A DNA stretch of 64,000 bases from contig NZ_SMFQ01000004.1 of the NCBI RefSeq assembly GCF_004339015.1, positions 186,001 through 250,000 of the forward strand, given 5' to 3'. Positions 9,547-18,333 of the stretch are shown one piece after another. This DNA is from Cocleimonas flava (lineage in GTDB: Bacteria > Pseudomonadota > Gammaproteobacteria > Thiotrichales > Thiotrichaceae). The stretch's first letter is position 1. Each line of letters begins with the position of its first letter. The translations under genes were made by a program, and so were the position numbers. The notes under the pieces are model-generated. The model searched no databases and was not told the origin of the DNA. It saw nothing but the letters and a program-made list of their open reading frames with translations.

Positions 9547-9550
9547 GGGG
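9547..9550 (+). promoter_or_regulatory. Ribosome-binding site supporting an ATT start
   Basis: GGGG lies 8 bases before the ATT at 9559. No ATG, GTG or TTG exists in this frame between the upstream stop at 9445 and the TTG at 9625. Confidence 0.55.
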
Positions 9551-9558
9551 TAACACGC

Positions 9559-10410
9559 ATTAAAATTCCAAAGAGAATACAACCTCTGGTAGATGATGGT
9601 TTAGTCGATGAAGTACTAAGCCGCTTGATGAGCGGAAAAGAAGCTGATGTTTACGTAGTTCGCTGTGGTACTGAAATACGTGCTGCAAAAGTCTATAAAG
9701 AAGCGGCTAAGCGTAACTTCAAGAAAGCCGTGCAATACACCGAAGGTCGTAAAGTCAAAAATAGCCGACGCGCCCGTGCCATGGAAAAAGGCTCAAAATT
9801 CGGCCGTAAAGAACAAGAAAAAATCTGGCAGAATGCCGAAGTCGATGCACTGTATTTGCTTGCAGATGCCGATGTGCGTGTGCCCGAGCCTTATGGCTGT
9901 CTCGATGGCGTTCTGTTAATGGAACTGATTGTCGATAAGAATGGCGATGTAGCCCCACGTCTTGGTGATGTCACCATGACCGAAGAGGAAGCAATCGAAA
10001 ACTTTGCGATCGTGATGCAGGATGTTGTAAGAATGTTATGCGCCGGCACCATTCATGGTGATTTATCCGAGTTTAATGTACTGCTAGACGAATACGGACC
10101 GGTCATTATCGACCTACCTCAAGCGGTTAATGCCGCTGCTAACAACAACGCGAAATCCATGTTATTTCGCGATGTACAAAATATGATCACTTACTTTGGT
10201 CAGTTTGATCCTTATCTGCATGAAACACATTTTGCCGAAGAGATCTGGCAGCTCTATGAAGAAGGTAAACTCAAGCCCGACACAATTTTAACCGGTGAGT
10301 ATGTTGAAGATACCAGTGCCGCCGATGTGGATGGCGTACTTGAAGAGATTCAGGCAGCCTTCGATGAAGAACAAAGCCGTTTAGAGCGTAAACGTGAAAA
10401 CGATGCTTAA
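9559..10410 (+). CDS. RIO-type serine protein kinase, probable ATT start
   Basis: Atypical RIO kinase (283 residues from ATT). It has an N-terminal lobe with MSGKEADVYVV (nucleotide loop) and AAKVYKE (ATP lysine), a long insert with SRRARAMEKGSKFGRKE, the catalytic loop IHGDLSEFNVLL, and the metal-binding Asp in VIIDLPQAV. Bacterial homologues begin with a segment like MKTPKR..PLVE.GLIDEV. Here the equivalent residues (IKIPKRIQPLVDDGLVDEV) lie upstream of the first ordinary start, the TTG at 9625. The aligned first codon is ATT at 9559 with GGGG 8 bases before it, so initiation at ATT is likely. The bacterial substrate of this kinase is unknown. Confidence 0.88.
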   Translation: MKIPKRIQPLVDDGLVDEVLSRLMSGKEADVYVVRCGTEIRAAKVYKEAAKRNFKKAVQYTEGRKVKNSRRARAMEKGSKFGRKEQEKIWQNAEVDALYLLADADVRVPEPYGCLDGVLLMELIVDKNGDVAPRLGDVTMTEEEAIENFAIVMQDVVRMLCAGTIHGDLSEFNVLLDEYGPVIIDLPQAVNAAANNNAKSMLFRDVQNMITYFGQFDPYLHETHFAEEIWQLYEEGKLKPDTILTGEYVEDTSAADVDGVLEEIQAAFDEEQSRLERKRENDA

Positions 10411-10525
10411 TATTTAAGCATCCCGCTAATTTCACTCATTTTTTAACGGATATTCACACTATCTTAAACTACGCTTAAGCTTATAAAAAAAGAAAAGTGA
10501 CTTATTTAACCAGGAGAAATAATTT

Positions 10526-11485
10526 ATGAAAACTAAATTTGCTATATTCATGGCAACCATAGCGCTAGGTTTAACCACCAGTTTAAGTGCACAGGCAGAA
10601 ACGCGCGTTACCTTTAAATCGGCGAAAACCAGCTCATCTTATTACCAGATGGCAGTACAACTAGCTGAAGCCATGAAAAAAGGCAGCGATGGCGAAGTGA
10701 TTGTGACCGTCGAAGAGAGTCAGGGTTCGGTACAGAATGTTATGGAAGCGGCAAAGCGACCTGGTAATTATGTATTCACCACGCCTCCGGTCCTGGTCAA
10801 ATTAGCACAAAAAGAAATTGCCATGTTTAAAGGCAAAGGTAACCCTAAATTTAGCGAGATCCGTGCGTTATTCCCGATTCCTTCGTTAACCATGCACTTT
10901 GTAGTAAGAGCAGATAGTGGCATCACTGATTTCGCAGGATTAGAAGGCAAAACAATGCTTATCGGCAAAGGCTCATTTGGTGCGAAAGAAGGCACAAAAT
11001 ACCTAAAGCTTTTCGGTCTAGAAGGTAAAGTAAAGCAAGCCGGTGCAGAGTTAAACGCAGCCGTTGCAGCCCTCAAAAATAAACAAATCGATGGTTTTGT
11101 TACCGCAGGTTCATATCCTGCACCTAATGTTATCGAAGCTGCGGCAAGCACCGGCGTCTCTATTCTTTCTTTAACAGACGACCAGATAAAGCAAACCAAA
11201 CGTACTCGTCTAGTGATCCCTGCTGGCACTTACACGGGTGTTGATAAAGACACTGTGACCACATCATTACCTGTAGTTGCTCATGCGACCACTCAAATGG
11301 ATGATGACACGGCGTATTTACTCACTAAAACGTTCTGGACACAGAAAGAAAATTTAGGAAAAGATACCGCTTGGTGGAATGCTGTTACACCTAAAATGTT
11401 AGAAAACGTGTATGGCAAACTACACCCTGGTGCGCTTAAGTATTACGACGAGATTAAAGCAGACGTTCCGGAAGCAATTCGCTAA
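10526..11485 (+). CDS. TRAP transporter solute receptor, TAXI family
   Basis: Periplasmic receptor of a tripartite ATP-independent transporter. The 319-residue precursor has a signal peptide cleaved near LSAQAE. It has the TAXI pattern: TSSSYYQMAVQLAEAMK, ESQGSVQNVMEAAKRPG, FVVRADSGITDFAGLEGK, GKGSFGAKEG and a late GTYTGVDKDTVT. It starts after a good AGGAG. The fused permease gene follows 156 bases downstream, behind a strong hairpin that should raise receptor over permease expression. Substrates of TAXI systems are usually small organic acids or amino acids such as glutamate; nothing here decides. Confidence 0.93.
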   Translation: MKTKFAIFMATIALGLTTSLSAQAETRVTFKSAKTSSSYYQMAVQLAEAMKKGSDGEVIVTVEESQGSVQNVMEAAKRPGNYVFTTPPVLVKLAQKEIAMFKGKGNPKFSEIRALFPIPSLTMHFVVRADSGITDFAGLEGKTMLIGKGSFGAKEGTKYLKLFGLEGKVKQAGAELNAAVAALKNKQIDGFVTAGSYPAPNVIEAAASTGVSILSLTDDQIKQTKRTRLVIPAGTYTGVDKDTVTTSLPVVAHATTQMDDDTAYLLTKTFWTQKENLGKDTAWWNAVTPKMLENVYGKLHPGALKYYDEIKADVPEAIR

Positions 11486-11514
11486 TTCGGTTTATCAATA
11501 AACTATTTAGTAGC

Positions 11515-11552
11515 ACAATGAAGCAGGCTTTATTTATTGCTTGCTTCATTGT
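11515..11552 (+). terminator. Hairpin/attenuator between TRAP receptor and permease genes
   Basis: Inverted repeat ACAATGAAGCA / TGCTTCATTGT with an AT-rich loop. Its place inside a probable operon suggests partial termination or 3' end stabilisation of the receptor transcript. Confidence 0.65.
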
Positions 11553-11641
11553 TTATAACCGTTGCTAATCATCATCGTTAATAACCGTCCAAAAACAGTT
11601 AATACCCAATAAATCCAAGTAAAAAGAAACAAGTATAAAAG

Positions 11642-13417
11642 ATGCTTAATAAAAAAGAGTCACTCGGCTCGACTGAACCACTCTGGGTGCTCCTCGGCGC
11701 ACTCTCTGTGGTTTTTCATATCTGGCTTATTTTCAGTGGCTTAATCCCTAGTTTAGTTAGCCGCCCGTTGCACATGGCACTCGCACTTCCGTGGGTATTC
11801 ATTTATCTGGCGAAAACAAAAAGTGCCCAAAAGTGTGGGGGTGTATTTACTGTTCTGGGACTAGCGGCGTGTTTTTATATTGTTTTTAAACACGAATTAT
11901 TATCAGATCAATACGGTTCTTTAGAAGGACAATGGCAAATCTGGCTTGCCGGTTTTCTGATTATTTGTGTATTGGAGATGGCTCGACGCGCCATTGGCTG
12001 GCCATTACCAACAATAGCTGCACTCGCGCTTTTATATGGATTATTTGGTAGTCACTTGCCTGGTGAATTTGGACACCCGGGCTTACCCATAGAAAGTTTT
12101 CTCGGAACCATGACCGTTGCAGAAGGCGGATTATGGGGTAGCCTTACCGGCGTTTCAGTCAATATAGTCGCCATTTTTGTGATTATGGGGGCTGTTCTTA
12201 ATGCTGGTGAAGCGGGTCAAGGTTTTATGAATCTTGCAACCTCTGCGGCTGGCAGACTCAAAGGCGGAGCTGCCAAAGTCTCCGTACTATCCAGTGCTTT
12301 GTTTGGCTCTATCTCGGGTTCTGCCTCTGCCAATGTTGCATCAACTGGCGCGATTACCTTGCCGGCGATGGAAAAACTCAATTACCCTAAACGACTTGCT
12401 GGCGCTGTAGAAGCCGTGGCTTCTTCTGGTGGACAAATCATGCCACCACTCATGGGAGCTGGGGCTTTCGTCATGGTGGAGCTCACAGGAACTCCCTATA
12501 CTCAAATTATGGGAGCAGCCATCTTGCCTGCGGTCTTATATTTCTTAACCGTCTGGATTGGCATCAATGCCTACGCAGATCGCTATGATCTACAACCACT
12601 CGCAAAAGACCAATTACCCGAAAAGCGCACCGTTATCATTACGGCTAGTTTTTTTGCGGTGCCTTTTATTATTCTATTAGGGCTGATGTTTATCGGCGGC
12701 TATACCCCACAATTTGCAGCAGCAGGCGCAATTCTTTCTGGCTTTGTATTGTTATTTCTTGATGCCAACTTAAGTATCGATATAAAACGAACGACGCAAC
12801 GCTTAAAGAGCGTATGTCTGAATGCAGGCGAACAAATCGCCGTAATTGCATCGATTATTCTTTGTGCAGGATTAATTATCAGCGTGCTAGGACAGACTGG
12901 CCTTGGTATAAAAATTACTTCGTTAATTTTATCCGTAGGTGGCGAACAGATCTGGCCAGCGTTATTGCTCACCGCCCTAGCCTGTTTAATTCTAGGGATG
13001 GAAGTACCCACTACGGCTGCTTATGTGATTTGTATTTCAGTTGCAGGTCCTGCGCTACAAAAACTAGGATTAGAACCACTCATTGCGCACTTGTTTGTCT
13101 TTTGGTTCGCACTGTTATCTACCATCACCCCGCCAGTTTGCGGAGCTGTTTTCATTGCAGCCGGCATGATCGGCGAAAACTGGTTGAAGGTAGCGCTTAC
13201 CGCAATGGCTTTGGGCGTAGGGCTTTATATAATCCCATTAGGAATGATTGCCAACCCAGCGATAATTACGATCGCGACTGATCCACTTATGGCCTTATTA
13301 GTATTTGTAAAACTTGCCGTAGGATTGGCATTTGTTTCCTATGGGTTAATCGGCAAGCCAAAAATTCTCATAAAAGCAGGATTAATCGTTGCAGGTCTAT
13401 TCGCTGTTTTTATCTAG
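11642..13417 (+). CDS. TRAP transporter fused permease (DctQ-DctM type)
   Basis: Inner-membrane permease of 591 residues with many membrane helices. The DctM core is clear: SGSASANVASTGAITLPAM, ASSGGQIMPPLMGAGAFVM, GMEVPTTAAYVICISVAGPA and STITPPVCGAVFIAAGMIG are typical of the 4TM/12TM fused permeases that pair with TAXI receptors. It follows the receptor gene and forms one transporter with it. Residues 60-68 (KSAQKCGGV), in a loop after an early helix, are encoded by a reverse-oriented copy of the C-rich element, inserted in frame. The remainder looks intact. Confidence 0.93.
   Translation: MLNKKESLGSTEPLWVLLGALSVVFHIWLIFSGLIPSLVSRPLHMALALPWVFIYLAKTKSAQKCGGVFTVLGLAACFYIVFKHELLSDQYGSLEGQWQIWLAGFLIICVLEMARRAIGWPLPTIAALALLYGLFGSHLPGEFGHPGLPIESFLGTMTVAEGGLWGSLTGVSVNIVAIFVIMGAVLNAGEAGQGFMNLATSAAGRLKGGAAKVSVLSSALFGSISGSASANVASTGAITLPAMEKLNYPKRLAGAVEAVASSGGQIMPPLMGAGAFVMVELTGTPYTQIMGAAILPAVLYFLTVWIGINAYADRYDLQPLAKDQLPEKRTVIITASFFAVPFIILLGLMFIGGYTPQFAAAGAILSGFVLLFLDANLSIDIKRTTQRLKSVCLNAGEQIAVIASIILCAGLIISVLGQTGLGIKITSLILSVGGEQIWPALLLTALACLILGMEVPTTAAYVICISVAGPALQKLGLEPLIAHLFVFWFALLSTITPPVCGAVFIAAGMIGENWLKVALTAMALGVGLYIIPLGMIANPAIITIATDPLMALLVFVKLAVGLAFVSYGLIGKPKILIKAGLIVAGLFAVFI
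11818..11844 (-). repeat. C-rich interspersed element inside the TRAP permease gene (only reversed copy)
   Basis: The plus strand reads A-tract, GTGCCCAAAAGTGTGGGGGTGT, the reverse complement of the consensus. It is translated as KSAQKCGGV. In this copy TGT stands where intergenic copies have TAG or GTG. Confidence 0.8.
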
Positions 13418-13481
13418 TATTTATCTAGTATTTGTCTGGTTTCAAATAGCATAATTAGACTCATCGATAGAATCAGTAAGT

Positions 13482-13509
13482 CACCCCCCTACTTTGGGGG
13501 ATTTTTTTT
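13482..13509 (+). repeat. C-rich interspersed element, short form (copy 3)
   Basis: Lies between convergent genes, upstream of a bidirectional terminator. The variant carries TACTTTGGGGG and an eight-T tract. Confidence 0.85.
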
Positions 13510-13561
13510 ACGATATTTCTTTTAACTGGATTACCGAGCAAAACCGTCATTTTATCGTTGT

Positions 13562-13603
13562 CACAAAAAAGCCAGAGAGATTTTTCTGTCTGGCTTTTTT
13601 GTG
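13562..13603. terminator. Bidirectional terminator
   Basis: Inverted repeat CACAAAAAAGCCAGA / TCTGGCTTTTTTGTG between the convergent TRAP permease and DUF302 genes. Confidence 0.9.
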
Positions 13604-13661
13604 TTTATAGTTTAGTGTTTAAATTCAGTCAAACACTCGTATAAAAATAATGATCCTCAGT

Positions 13662-14054
13662 TTACAATGCTTCCAACTCCGCAATAACCGCATTGATATG
13701 CTTGGTCGCTTCAGTCGCTACAGCCTGAATCTCAGGATTCGTATCAAGCGTGAGTACCACTTCTGGTGCCATAAAATCAAAGAACGTTTCACCATCCACT
13801 TCTCGTACCGCAATCGTACAAGGTAATAAAGCACCAGCCTTGGGTGAAGCAGTTATAACCTGTTTTGCCATTGCCGGATTGCAGGCACCCAGTATTTTAT
13901 AAGGTGGGATTTCTTCACCGAGCTTGTTTTTAATCGTAGCCTGAACATCCACTTCGCTCACGATACCTAGCTTGTGATTCATGCAGGTTGCTTTTAGTGT
14001 TTCGATAGCTTGATCAATAGGTTGTTTGATGCTGGTAGATAATGTGTAAGACAT
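13662..14054 (-). CDS. DUF302 family protein
   Basis: A 130-residue cytosolic protein of the DUF302 fold. Visible segments are SYTLSTSIKQPIDQAIETLK, FGV-like LGIVSEVDVQATIKNKLG, YKILGACNPAMAKQ and LLPCTIAVREVDGETFFDFM. The family binds or responds to small ligands or metals in some cases, but its function is not established. An upstream in-frame ATG at 14111 would add a hydrophobic 19-residue leader. The ATG at 14054 is preferred because GGAG (plus-strand 14060-14063) lies 5 bases before it and the family starts here. Confidence 0.85.
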   Translation of the reverse strand: MSYTLSTSIKQPIDQAIETLKATCMNHKLGIVSEVDVQATIKNKLGEEIPPYKILGACNPAMAKQVITASPKAGALLPCTIAVREVDGETFFDFMAPEVVLTLDTNPEIQAVATEATKHINAVIAELEAL

Positions 14055-14213
14055 ACGTACTCCAAGAATATTTAGGAACAAAAAAAAGGATACTAAGATG
14101 AATGAATTCAACCCACATTGATATTAAGCAATTTAACTCATTTAGTCTCTTTAATAAGAACGACCAGTATTAGGTCCACACCCCACACATTCAGAGAGTT
14201 TTACTGTGCCTTA

Positions 14214-14867
14214 TTATTTATCTGTATCTGACTTAGTATCTGGTTTCTTTTTCCATTGATAGCCTGCTGGAGGTGCTACGTTAGACGATCCCTCAGAGGC
14301 AGGTTTTGCCGCTGATGGTTTCTTAGCTGATGGTTTCTTAGCTGATGGTTTCTTAGCTGACGGCTTTTTCGCCGTGGTCTTTACAGTAGAATTCGAAGGA
14401 GCAATTTTATCAGGACGATGAATCACCTGCAGACCATGCAGGAAATTACGTAAAATCTGGTCTTTGCATTCACGATAATGCTTATGACCGGGCTTTCTAA
14501 AAAAAGCACTCAGTTCGTGTTTGCTCATTTTAAAATTAGCTTTTGCCAGAATATCCAGCACATCTTCGGCTTGTAAACTCAAAGCGATCTTCATTTTCAT
14601 GAAAACCTGATTGTTATTGAGTCTCTTTTCAAGCGGTGGTTTAGGGCCTTCGCGTTTACCACGTTTGGATTCGATAAAGTTATTCAAAAATAATGCGAGC
14701 TGGCTATCAGTCAGTGCTACTTGTTCTGGATCATCATCGCGTTTCAACCAATTACTGATTTGAGCACGTGTTACTTTTTCATCCGCAGAACTCATTAATG
14801 CGATCATCTTTGAATCATCAAAATTAAAGATAAAACGAACGCGACGCAAAATATCATTACTTTTCAA
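14214..14867 (-). CDS. DUF1456 protein (YehS-like) with Lys/Pro/Ser repeat tail
   Basis: Homologue of E. coli YehS, made of two DUF1456 repeats: residues 3-70 starting KSNDILRRVRFIFNFDD, and about 80-140 with NNNQVFMKMKIALSLQAEDVLD and HKHYRECKDQILRNFLHGL. The function is unknown. E. coli YehS starts MLSNDIL, which aligns with the TTG at 14867 read as M-KSNDIL, with GAGGG 8 bases upstream. The longer TTG start at 14882 is less likely. The C-terminus carries a tandem five-residue repeat (KKPSA) from a 15-bp minisatellite, absent from E. coli YehS. Confidence 0.85.
   Translation of the reverse strand: MKSNDILRRVRFIFNFDDSKMIALMSSADEKVTRAQISNWLKRDDDPEQVALTDSQLALFLNNFIESKRGKREGPKPPLEKRLNNNQVFMKMKIALSLQAEDVLDILAKANFKMSKHELSAFFRKPGHKHYRECKDQILRNFLHGLQVIHRPDKIAPSNSTVKTTAKKPSAKKPSAKKPSAKKPSAAKPASEGSSNVAPPAGYQWKKKPDTKSDTDK
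14311..14370 (-). repeat. 15-bp minisatellite in the DUF1456 gene
   Basis: Three identical GCTGATGGTTTCTTA units and one divergent unit, encoding KKPSA repeats in the C-terminal tail. Unit number may vary between strains. Confidence 0.9.
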
Positions 14868-14875
14868 AAAATATA

Positions 14876-14880
14876 CCCTC
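14876..14880 (-). promoter_or_regulatory. Ribosome-binding site deciding the TTG start at 14867
   Basis: GAGGG on the minus strand, 8 bases before TTG at 14867. It places the start at KSNDIL, as in YehS homologues. Confidence 0.65.
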
Positions 14881-14968
14881 AAGGCAAATAACAGTGATTG
14901 TCTTTGCAGACCTTATAGTTAAGAACTGTACCAGAGTTTTAAAATATATACTCTATTAGATCAATAGG

Positions 14969-14996
14969 CACCCCCCTACTTTTAGACCCTTTTTTT
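14969..14996 (+). repeat. C-rich interspersed element, short form (copy 4)
   Basis: Lies between divergently transcribed genes, so it cannot be a terminator for either. The loop variant is TACTTTTAGACCC. Confidence 0.8.
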
Positions 14997-15105
14997 ACGC
15001 GCTGTCAAATCAATCCTTCTATAAACTGTTTTTATCAGTTTAAGCTAACATTCATGTCAGGTGAGATATAGTGTCCGAAAATTTAATAATAAATAAGGAA
15101 AAAAC

Positions 15106-15612
15106 ATGTCAGCGAATAATCCCTACGCAACGCCACAGGCGCCACTCACAACAAGAGGCACTGAAACTGATGGTGTCGGAGACCTAAATATATTTACTGC
15201 AGCCGGAAGACTCGGGCGTATTCGCTATTTGATGTACACCATGGGTGTGGGTCTTGTAGGCGGTATATTAGCGATGCTGTTGTTTATGATTCCGTTTATT
15301 GGCATTTTCCTAGGCATTGCATTGTATATTGGAATTATTGTGATATCTGTATTGCTTACGATTCAACGTTGTCACGACTTCAACAAAAGCGGCTGGTTTT
15401 CTTTATTGTTATTAATACCCATTGTTTCGTTGATCTTCTATTTCTGGCCTGGCACAAAAGGCGAAAACAATTTCGGGCATCAACCACCACCAAACAGTAC
15501 AGCGATCACCATAGGTGCATTTATATTATTAGCACTGTTTGTGCTTAGTATTGTAGCGGCTATTGCTTTACCTGCTTATCAGGATTACGCGCTTCGCGCT
15601 GCAGGGCAGTAA
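15106..15612 (+). CDS. DUF805 family membrane protein with pilin-like C-terminus
   Basis: The 168-residue protein has a cytosolic Pro-rich start (NNPYATPQAPL), the DUF805 signature (GRLGRIRYLMY, TIQRCHDFNKSGWF, FWPGTKGENNFG) and about four membrane helices. The C-terminal helix ends VAAIALPAYQDYALRAA, which closely resembles the N-terminal helix of type IV pilins and of many DUF805 relatives. Function is unknown. The start has a clear AAGGAAAAA ribosome-binding site. It is followed by a symmetric hairpin. Confidence 0.88.
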   Translation: MSANNPYATPQAPLTTRGTETDGVGDLNIFTAAGRLGRIRYLMYTMGVGLVGGILAMLLFMIPFIGIFLGIALYIGIIVISVLLTIQRCHDFNKSGWFSLLLLIPIVSLIFYFWPGTKGENNFGHQPPPNSTAITIGAFILLALFVLSIVAAIALPAYQDYALRAAGQ

Positions 15613-15620
15613 GATTTATG

Positions 15621-15653
15621 TAATGAAGCCAGCTATATGAGCTGGCTTCATTA
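15621..15653. terminator. Bidirectional hairpin between convergent genes
   Basis: Perfect inverted repeat TAATGAAGCCAGCT / AGCTGGCTTCATTA. The flanking T-tract is weak, but its position between convergent stops fits a terminator. Confidence 0.7.
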
Positions 15654-15682
15654 TTAATCGCAGTTAAGTATAACGTACTCAA

Positions 15683-15895
15683 TTAAACCAGATTCAACTG
15701 GTACTCTTCACCGTTAAATTCAATCACATCACCGTTAACGACTTTTTTTCTTTTTCTCGTTTCAGTCACGCCATTCAGGGTAACAAATCCTTCAGCAATC
15801 ACATGCTTGGCTTCGCCACCACTCGGTAGAATGCCTTCAAATTTTAAGACTTTATAAAGTTCTAATGGCTCGCGGGTAATTTCAATTATGTGCAT
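15683..15895 (-). CDS. Small S4-domain RNA-binding protein (YbcJ-like)
   Basis: The 70-residue protein consists of a single S4 RNA-binding domain: EPLELYKVLKFEGILPSGGE, AKHVIAEGFVTLNGVTETRK and KVVNGDVIEFNG. It matches E. coli YbcJ in length and layout. It probably binds structured RNA or ribosomal particles; no specific target is known. Monocistronic. Confidence 0.88.
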   Translation of the reverse strand: MHIIEITREPLELYKVLKFEGILPSGGEAKHVIAEGFVTLNGVTETRKRKKVVNGDVIEFNGEEYQLNLV

Positions 15896-16086
15896 GGATG
15901 ATACTCTTCAATAAATCTGTAATGAAGCAGCATAATGACAAAGGATCAGGCGTGAAGATAGTCCGAGACGCAATTAAACTGAGTTAATTAGCGTAACTTT
16001 AAAGTAACATTGAAACAATATTAGAGTATATTGGAGAAACGACTTTAGTAACAATCCAGATAATATTATCTGTAGATTTAATTAGG

Positions 16087-16112
16087 CACCCCCCTACTTA
16101 TAGAGGGTTTTT
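16087..16112 (+). repeat. C-rich interspersed element, short form (copy 5)
   Basis: The copy has TACTTATAGAGGG and a short T-tract. It lies between two minus-strand genes, 49 bases beyond the hemerythrin gene stop. Confidence 0.75.
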
Positions 16113-16160
16113 ACAAGGTTTTTATGCAGGCTGAAAACGGGTCTATACACTCTCGATGCA

Positions 16161-16742
16161 CTAAGAAATATCGACGACTTTGCGACTGCTTTTATAAATC
16201 GGATAAAGGATCTTTTCTTCTCGTTCGATTCTCTCTTCTAACAGCGCTCCCATCTGCTTAAATTCCTCAAGAAAAAACTCTATATTGTCTTCAGTGACTG
16301 GAATACAAGGACTCTGACTTAGAAACGAAAAGATAGAAATTGAAATGTTTTTCATCTCAGATGAAAACTTAGCCACCACTTTCTGCTCGGTAGAACTTTT
16401 AGAACTCGCCATCATTTTCAGATAGCTATAAAGTCTTTCGTCTTCTATCTGAATGTGATTTGTGAACTCGGTAGCAAACTCCACGAGGGTGAGTTGTAAG
16501 CTCACGATGTCTTTTTCTCTCGCTTGTTTTAAGGCTTTTCTATACAGCGCCATGATCTGAATATGATCATTTTCTAGTGCCCCAATCAGGCTGACATCGT
16601 AGGTGTGGAGTATTGAATTGATATCATTTTTCAGGTTATTGCTGTTGCTAATGCTGGGCTTGGAGCTCACAGTGTTATTAGCGCTTTCTTTGGCCAATTC
16701 CTTGGTCTTTTTTTTATGAGAAAATACTTTTAAAGAAGGCAT
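16161..16742 (-). CDS. Hemerythrin-like (HHE) domain protein
   Basis: The 193-residue protein has a low-complexity Lys/Ser N-terminus followed by a four-helix hemerythrin-like domain. Candidate iron ligands are in ENDHIQIMALYRKAL, EFTNHIQIEDERLYSYL and EREEKILYPIY. Such proteins bind a di-iron site and sense or carry oxygen or nitric oxide; the specific role here is unknown. It starts at ATG 16742. Its neighbours (cytochrome c'-like protein, rhomboid) may be independent. Confidence 0.8.
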   Translation of the reverse strand: MPSLKVFSHKKKTKELAKESANNTVSSKPSISNSNNLKNDINSILHTYDVSLIGALENDHIQIMALYRKALKQAREKDIVSLQLTLVEFATEFTNHIQIEDERLYSYLKMMASSKSSTEQKVVAKFSSEMKNISISIFSFLSQSPCIPVTEDNIEFFLEEFKQMGALLEERIEREEKILYPIYKSSRKVVDIS

Positions 16743-16900
16743 GAGATATTCCGAAACAACTCTCTAATTATAATTATTTTTCTAAACCCAATAACTAACA
16801 CATCAATAAACGATCGCTAATTTCCTATTTGCCATTCTGGCCAGGCGTATAACCGTTATAACCTTGTGCGAATATACTAGCACTGTTTCAACTATATCGA

Positions 16901-17347
16901 TTAACGAATCCGATAAGCCGTATGACAAGATACGCACGCAGCCGTGATATCAGATAACGCTTTGTAGGCTGGCAACAAATCGCCTTCCTGCGCTTTTAAC
17001 GCAAAACGACTGGCTGCACGATGCATAGCGGTACCCGCAGCCTGCATCCCTTTGGGCATCATACTCGCCATATGGCTAGCGCCGTGGTTATCCAGCGAAC
17101 TCATGCCCAATCTGTTTTCAGCCACATCTGCCGCTTTATCTGGTTCGTTATTCCCCATAAATTCAAGAATTTCATTCAATGCAGCGACGTGATCTCGCAT
17201 ATTCGCCATCATATGTTGTTGCATCATCTCAGGAAATTTCACAAGCTCACGCGAATCATTATTCGACATATTTGCGGTTACATTTGTGCTCATCGAAAAT
17301 ACTGAAAAAAGCAGGATTAATTTAAGAACATTGAGTTTGTCTTTCAT
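16901..17347 (-). CDS. Periplasmic monohaem cytochrome, cytochrome c'-like
   Basis: The 148-residue precursor has a signal peptide (KLILLFSVFSMSTNVTA). The mature part is predicted as a helical bundle and ends with the haem-binding site CVSCH at residues 139-143. A CXXCH near the C-terminus after a helical domain is the arrangement of cytochrome c' and of small related haem proteins. The His- and Met-rich middle (HGASHMASMMPKGMQ) is unusual. It may bind NO or act in electron transfer. Monocistronic. Confidence 0.82.
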   Translation of the reverse strand: MKDKLNVLKLILLFSVFSMSTNVTANMSNNDSRELVKFPEMMQQHMMANMRDHVAALNEILEFMGNNEPDKAADVAENRLGMSSLDNHGASHMASMMPKGMQAAGTAMHRAASRFALKAQEGDLLPAYKALSDITAACVSCHTAYRIR

Positions 17348-17397
17348 AGTAATTTCTCTATTTTAATTGGTTATACTACAGCTACTTTAAAATATGT

Positions 17398-18165
17398 ATG
17401 GTATTTCAATCAATGCAAAGTCCACTTCAATTATTGTCGAGTGTCGTCAATATTCTTATCGCGATAAACATCGTGATGTTTATCGGCACGTCAGGAAATC
17501 AGAGTGGATTAAACGATCTGCTTGCATTGCACTTTTCCCAAAACGAAAACTACCATGTATGGCAATACGTGACTCACATGTTTATGCATGGAAGTTTGCC
17601 ACACTTACTGTTCAATATGTTCGCATTGTGGATGTTTGGTACTCAACTGGAAAAAGTCCTCGGTAAATCGCGCTTTATCCTGTTTTACTTTGCCTGCGGT
17701 ATTGGCGCGGCGTTAATCTACAATGCGGTTAACCAGTTCCAGTTTAATGAAGTTTACGACATTCTGGTTAATGCAGGTATCAGTACCGCTGAAATTAGCT
17801 CAATGATTACGCAGCAGGTTTATCCACCGAAAATACTCAGCGCCGATCAAGCTTCAACCATGCTTAATATCTATCATGCGCCTATGGTTGGTGCTTCTGG
17901 GGCCATTTACGGCGTGTTGGTGGCATACGCGCTGACCTTTCCTAACGCCAAGCTGATGCTGATATTTATTCCTTATCCGATTGCGGCCAAGTATTTTGTG
18001 CCGGTCCTTATTGCTATAGACCTGTTTTCTGGGGTTACAGGATTTTCATTATTTGGTGGCGGTGTTGCTCACTTTGCACATGTTGGCGGTGCCATTATTG
18101 GTTTTATTTTAATGCTGGTATGGCGAAATATTATCAAGAGAAGCCAATCCTATACTGGCTTTTAA
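17398..18165 (+). CDS. Rhomboid family intramembrane serine protease
   Basis: The 255-residue membrane protein has the rhomboid core: VWQYVTHMFMHGSLPHLLFNM (the H..HxxxN segment of helix 2), the nucleophile in MVGASGAIYGVL (GASG) and the catalytic His in GVAHFAHVGGAIIGF. An extra loop of about 50 residues between helices 3 and 4 is longer than in GlpG. It cleaves membrane proteins within the bilayer; its substrate is unknown. It looks like a general rhomboid rather than the compact rhombosortase that processes GlyGly-CTERM proteins. The start codon has no obvious ribosome-binding site. Confidence 0.9.
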   Translation: MVFQSMQSPLQLLSSVVNILIAINIVMFIGTSGNQSGLNDLLALHFSQNENYHVWQYVTHMFMHGSLPHLLFNMFALWMFGTQLEKVLGKSRFILFYFACGIGAALIYNAVNQFQFNEVYDILVNAGISTAEISSMITQQVYPPKILSADQASTMLNIYHAPMVGASGAIYGVLVAYALTFPNAKLMLIFIPYPIAAKYFVPVLIAIDLFSGVTGFSLFGGGVAHFAHVGGAIIGFILMLVWRNIIKRSQSYTGF

Positions 18166-18333
18166 CTGCCTGAAATTTGTTAGAAAGAAATGAGAAACGC
18201 AATACGTTTTACATTTCAAATACAAGAATCAAAATGACAACATAAAAACACGCATCTATTCATCATGGGTTTGGTTTAAACATGCTATTTTTCAAGTATT
18301 TATAACAAATACTAGATACCAGACCTAACTATT

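Noticed and set aside
12814-13281. Second open frame within the TRAP permease gene
   Set aside because: It lies on the same strand in another frame over conserved permease helices and has no ribosome-binding site or family pattern; it is a shadow.
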